Source: Streptomyces sp. WM6378 (GTDB lineage Bacteria > Actinomycetota > Actinomycetes > Streptomycetales > Streptomycetaceae). From it: 64,000 nucleotides of DNA. Positions 61,424 to 64,000 of the stretch are shown here, in pieces. Both the position numbers and the translations under genes were made by a program. Under the pieces are notes generated by a model, which saw only the letters and a program-made list of their open reading frames with translations, made no database searches and was not told where the DNA came from. Each line of letters starts with the position of its first letter. The stretch's first letter is position 1. Where the stretch lies: NCBI RefSeq assembly GCF_001279695.1, contig NZ_LGDD01000059.1, forward strand, positions 1-64,000, given 5' to 3'.

Positions 61424-62023
61424 TCAGACGAACAGGAACGCCGCCGAAGTGGCCGCGCCGAGCGCGCCGCCCGCGACCGTCTGCATGACCGTGTGGTAGG
61501 TCAGGGCGACCCGCGACCAGCACACCACGGCCGTGATCGCGTAGGCGAGCAGCCACCAGGGGGAGTGCACCACGGCGAGCAGCGCCACGACCGCCGAGGC
61601 GACGGCGGAGTCCACCGAGATCTTCCAGACCGTGTTCACGGCGAGCAGGAAGATCGTCATCACCCACAGGGCGAGCATCGCGGTCAGGATGCCGACCGGG
61701 GCATGGCCGAGCACCATGACGACCGAGCCGGCCCCGATCGACCCGAGGATGACGAAGAAGATCGGCGCCCGCTTGGTGCGGTCGACGACATGCCGGTCGC
61801 CCCAGGTGCCGCGCTTGCGCTCCCACTCGATGTAGCCGGCCGGTATGAGCCCCGCGCACAGCGCGCCGAGCAGGCCCCACAGCAGGCCGGTCCACTCGCC
61901 GGCCGCGGCCAGGCCGATGCCCAGCATTCCGGCGAGCAGGACGTTGCGGGGCTGCAGGACGTCGGTGACGGTGCGGGCCGTGGCCGTCGTACGGCTGTCG
62001 GCCTCGGTCAGGGTGTCGCTCAC
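61424..62023 (-). CDS. PAP2-like membrane phosphatase
   Basis: 199 residues from GTG 62023, overlapping the next gene by four bases. Five or six hydrophobic segments. The C-terminal half keeps the PAP2 end motif SRVALTYHTVMQTVAGGALG (S-R-x5-H-T-x3-Q). The first PAP2 motif K-x6-R-P is not obvious, so catalysis is uncertain. Third gene of a unit with the MAB_1171c-like and ImmA-like genes. Confidence 0.75.
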   Translation of the reverse strand: MSDTLTEADSRTTATARTVTDVLQPRNVLLAGMLGIGLAAAGEWTGLLWGLLGALCAGLIPAGYIEWERKRGTWGDRHVVDRTKRAPIFFVILGSIGAGSVVMVLGHAPVGILTAMLALWVMTIFLLAVNTVWKISVDSAVASAVVALLAVVHSPWWLLAYAITAVVCWSRVALTYHTVMQTVAGGALGAATSAAFLFV

Positions 62024-63267
62024 GCGGTCTTCTCCAGGGAGTCCAGGACGCTGCGGGCGCGCTCGGCGCTGATGGTCCGGTAGGCGGCGGCCACCCGCAC
62101 CAGCCGGGCGACTTCGCCGTCCTGGTCGGTGGCGTGCATGGTGTCGACGGCCGCGGCATCGCCCGCGGCGGCGCCGGCGGCCTTGGCGGCGAGCGCCGCC
62201 TTGATCCAGTACGCCTCGGCGAGCGGCCCCTCGCTCTCGGCGCGCGGGCTGTCGTGGGAGGCGGCCCGCTTGGCGGCCGGAAGCAGGCTGTCCGGCACGT
62301 AGTGGCGCAGCTTCTCGACGGCGTCCGCGATGTCGGCGGCCCACCGGTCGATCCGCAGGTCCGCCGGGGTGCCGAACCGGGTCAGCTCGCGGGTGAGCGA
62401 GGCCGGCGGCTCGAAGGGCTGGTCGGGGAAGGCCGTCATCAGCTCCCGCCACAGCGGATGCAGCCGGGCCTGCGCCCGCCACAGCCGCACCCGGCGCCAG
62501 CCCTTGCTGAACGCGGGGATGGACGCGCCGAGCGCGAAGAACGCGAACAGGACGACCTGGGCCGCCTCGGTGATCTCGTCGAACTTCAGGGCGAAGGACG
62601 GGCTCGGCTGGTCGGCGACGCTGATCCACAGGAACAGGGTGCGGCTGAGGGTGTAACCGACGCCGATGAACATGGCGAACGTCATCATGCCGAGCCCGAT
62701 CCGCAGATGGCGGGCCGTGGCCCCGGCGGTGGCGAGCGCCCACTGATAGGCGCAGACGGCGGAGGCGGCACCCAAGTACAGGTAGAACACGCTCATGTAG
62801 AGCGTGGCGCCCCACTGCCCGGCGTGATCGGAGACGAACCGGTCCGAGGCGTACGAGCGGTCGACCACGGTGAAGAAGAGCACGGTCAGCAGGATCAGCG
62901 TGGCGACGGACGCCTTGGCCGCCACCTGCTGGATGATCCGCGCGAACCGGACGTGGCGGGGGATGGCGCCACCCTCCGGGAAGTGCCCGTAGATCGCCAC
63001 GATGTAGCTGAGGATCGCCAGGATCGCGATGGTCGCCGTGTAGTGCTTGATCAGTACGGCGAGGTCGACGACGGGGCTGTTGTTGAGCCCGATGCGCACG
63101 ACCTTGGTCTTGGTCCACAGGGCGACGGCGAAGCCGGCGTAGCAGCCCCACAGGGCGCGCCTGCGTTTGTCCTCCTCGTCGCCCCAGAGCGCTGCGGGCA
63201 TGCGCCACAGGGCGACGGCGGTCATCACGCCGGCTATGAGATAGCCGGCAAGGTCAAGCGCGGTCAA
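62020..63267 (-). CDS. MAB_1171c-like membrane protein
   Basis: 415 residues. The N-terminal 260 residues have seven hydrophobic segments (LDLAGYLIAGVMTAVALWRM, TIAILAILSYIVAIYGHFPE, LYMSVFYLYLGAASAVCAYQ). The cytoplasmic C-terminal half is helical (LHPLWRELMTAFPDQPFEPP, FGTPADLRIDRWAADIADAV), the usual layout of the putative transporter family named after MAB_1171c. The function is unproven. In Streptomyces it usually follows an ImmA/IrrE-type gene, as here. Confidence 0.82.
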   Translation of the reverse strand: MTALDLAGYLIAGVMTAVALWRMPAALWGDEEDKRRRALWGCYAGFAVALWTKTKVVRIGLNNSPVVDLAVLIKHYTATIAILAILSYIVAIYGHFPEGGAIPRHVRFARIIQQVAAKASVATLILLTVLFFTVVDRSYASDRFVSDHAGQWGATLYMSVFYLYLGAASAVCAYQWALATAGATARHLRIGLGMMTFAMFIGVGYTLSRTLFLWISVADQPSPSFALKFDEITEAAQVVLFAFFALGASIPAFSKGWRRVRLWRAQARLHPLWRELMTAFPDQPFEPPASLTRELTRFGTPADLRIDRWAADIADAVEKLRHYVPDSLLPAAKRAASHDSPRAESEGPLAEAYWIKAALAAKAAGAAAGDAAAVDTMHATDQDGEVARLVRVAAAYRTISAERARSVLDSLEKTA

Positions 63268-63312
63268 GGGGATTCCTCGGGGGACGGGGAGGGGGACAGG
63301 AGGGGGAGCGGG

Positions 63313-63963
63313 CTACGAACGGCGGAAGAAACCGCGGCGCCGGTGGGCGACGGGCCGGGAGAGGGAGTTGGCGAGCCGCCCGACCATGTCGTCGCTGGTC
63401 ACGTCGCGGGCCATGCGGGGAATGAGCGAGGCGCCGAACTCGGCGATCCGCTCGTCGTGGGTGTCGTACTGGGCCCGCGCCTGGATGGGACCGCCGGAGC
63501 GGAACGCCTCGGTGACCGCGGGCGGCAGGCCATCCGGCTCGTCGGCCGCGGGCTCATCAGCCGCGGGCTCGGCGGGATCGGCCCGTGCGGCCGGCTCGTC
63601 GGTGGCGAGAACCCGGTTGATCAGCGACGTGTTGAAGACTGGAAGCAGCTGGCGCAGCTGGTCCGCGTTCAGGGTCGTACCGTGGTCGAACCACTCGTGG
63701 CACAGCTCGTGCAGGATGACGTGCTGGGTCTGGTAGAGGGTCGGGCGCTTGCGGTAGAGCACGAAACTGGTGCCGCCCGACTTGAGGCGGAGACCGCACG
63801 CGGCGTTCACGCGGGCCAGACGGTCGGGCAGTTCGTGCAGCACGATCGTGCGACCACGGGCCTCTTCCATGTTCGCCACGAGCCCCGGGATGCTGAACGG
63901 GGCCGGGATGGGCAGATCCGCCAGTCCGGCTTCGCACTCTCTCCGCAGCTCGCGCATGGACAT
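63313..63963 (-). CDS. ImmA/IrrE-like metallopeptidase protein
   Basis: 216 residues from ATG 63963 (MSMRELRRECEAGL). The zinc motif HELCHEWF gives His85, Glu86 and His89, in YQTQHVILHELCHEWFDHGT. ImmA/IrrE proteases cleave XRE-type repressors. The C-terminal 90 residues, after an acidic Pro/Ala/Glu linker, are a helical tail. The partner repressor would be expected upstream, beyond the right edge. It precedes the MAB_1171c-like and PAP2-like genes. Confidence 0.82.
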   Translation of the reverse strand: MSMRELRRECEAGLADLPIPAPFSIPGLVANMEEARGRTIVLHELPDRLARVNAACGLRLKSGGTSFVLYRKRPTLYQTQHVILHELCHEWFDHGTTLNADQLRQLLPVFNTSLINRVLATDEPAARADPAEPAADEPAADEPDGLPPAVTEAFRSGGPIQARAQYDTHDERIAEFGASLIPRMARDVTSDDMVGRLANSLSRPVAHRRRGFFRRS

Positions 63964-64000
63964 TGAGACCTCTTGATCGTAGTCACGCGTGTGTGACAAG

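Noticed and set aside
62134..63966. 610-codon plus-strand frame
   Set aside because: Antisense to the MAB_1171c-like and ImmA-like genes.

Overview
The window looks like a Streptomyces chromosome (or a close high-GC actinomycete). Base composition is very GC-rich, GTG starts and ATGA/GTGA overlaps are common, and it carries a conservon (cvn) cluster, CsbD stress proteins, a MAB_1171c-type cluster and many families typical of Streptomyces. I saw no rRNA, tRNA or CRISPR array. All functional statements come from reading motifs by eye; no database search was run.

Left part (1-7.6 kb): a worn, gene-poor stretch. It holds a 5'-truncated hypF fragment at the left edge, a SpoIIE-type phosphatase remnant broken by two frameshifts, and a frameshifted PrmC-like methyltransferase. 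This is followed by two intact, overlapping genes for a CDGSH iron-sulfur protein and a heme-oxygenase-like iron enzyme. A small stress cluster follows (hydrophobic peptide, two CsbD proteins, a DUF6381-like protein, a CsbD scrap), then a YihY membrane protein and about 840 bases with no convincing gene.

Core (7.6-22.9 kb): a complete cluster for a high-affinity, oxygen-insensitive group 1h (old group 5) [NiFe]-hydrogenase. hypX supplies the CO ligand in air. hhyS and hhyL are the enzyme subunits. Four translationally coupled genes of unknown role follow (NifU-like with CxC, DUF5947-like, DUF6084-like, a 480-residue protein), then the C-terminal endoprotease, a 35-residue peptide, and hypA-B-F-C-D-E for nickel insertion and Fe(CN)2CO assembly. 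Such enzymes scavenge atmospheric H2 in spores and starving cells. The cluster is bordered on the right by hemerythrin and tyrosine-recombinase remnants and on the left by the hypF scrap and debris, which suggests an old genomic island.

Right part (23.7-64 kb): ordinary chromosome. It holds an aldehyde dehydrogenase with a GAF-domain regulator, a Tat-exported amidase, a formamidase/permease pair, a SWIM/SNF2 pair, a fatty acid desaturase, MOSC and TrmO-like proteins, and UppP. These are followed by a DUF4429 protein, an MpaB-like oxygenase and a divergent PadR/hydrolase pair with a clear 26-bp palindromic operator. Next come an MHYT protein, a conservon (cvnA-D) plus an extra roadblock protein, a DUF6397-like protein with two overlapping ATP-grasp genes, and a phosphoglycerate-mutase-like phosphatase. 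The window ends with a MacB-like efflux operon divergent from its two-component system, a DUF2000/AraC pair, and a PAP2/MAB_1171c/ImmA cluster.
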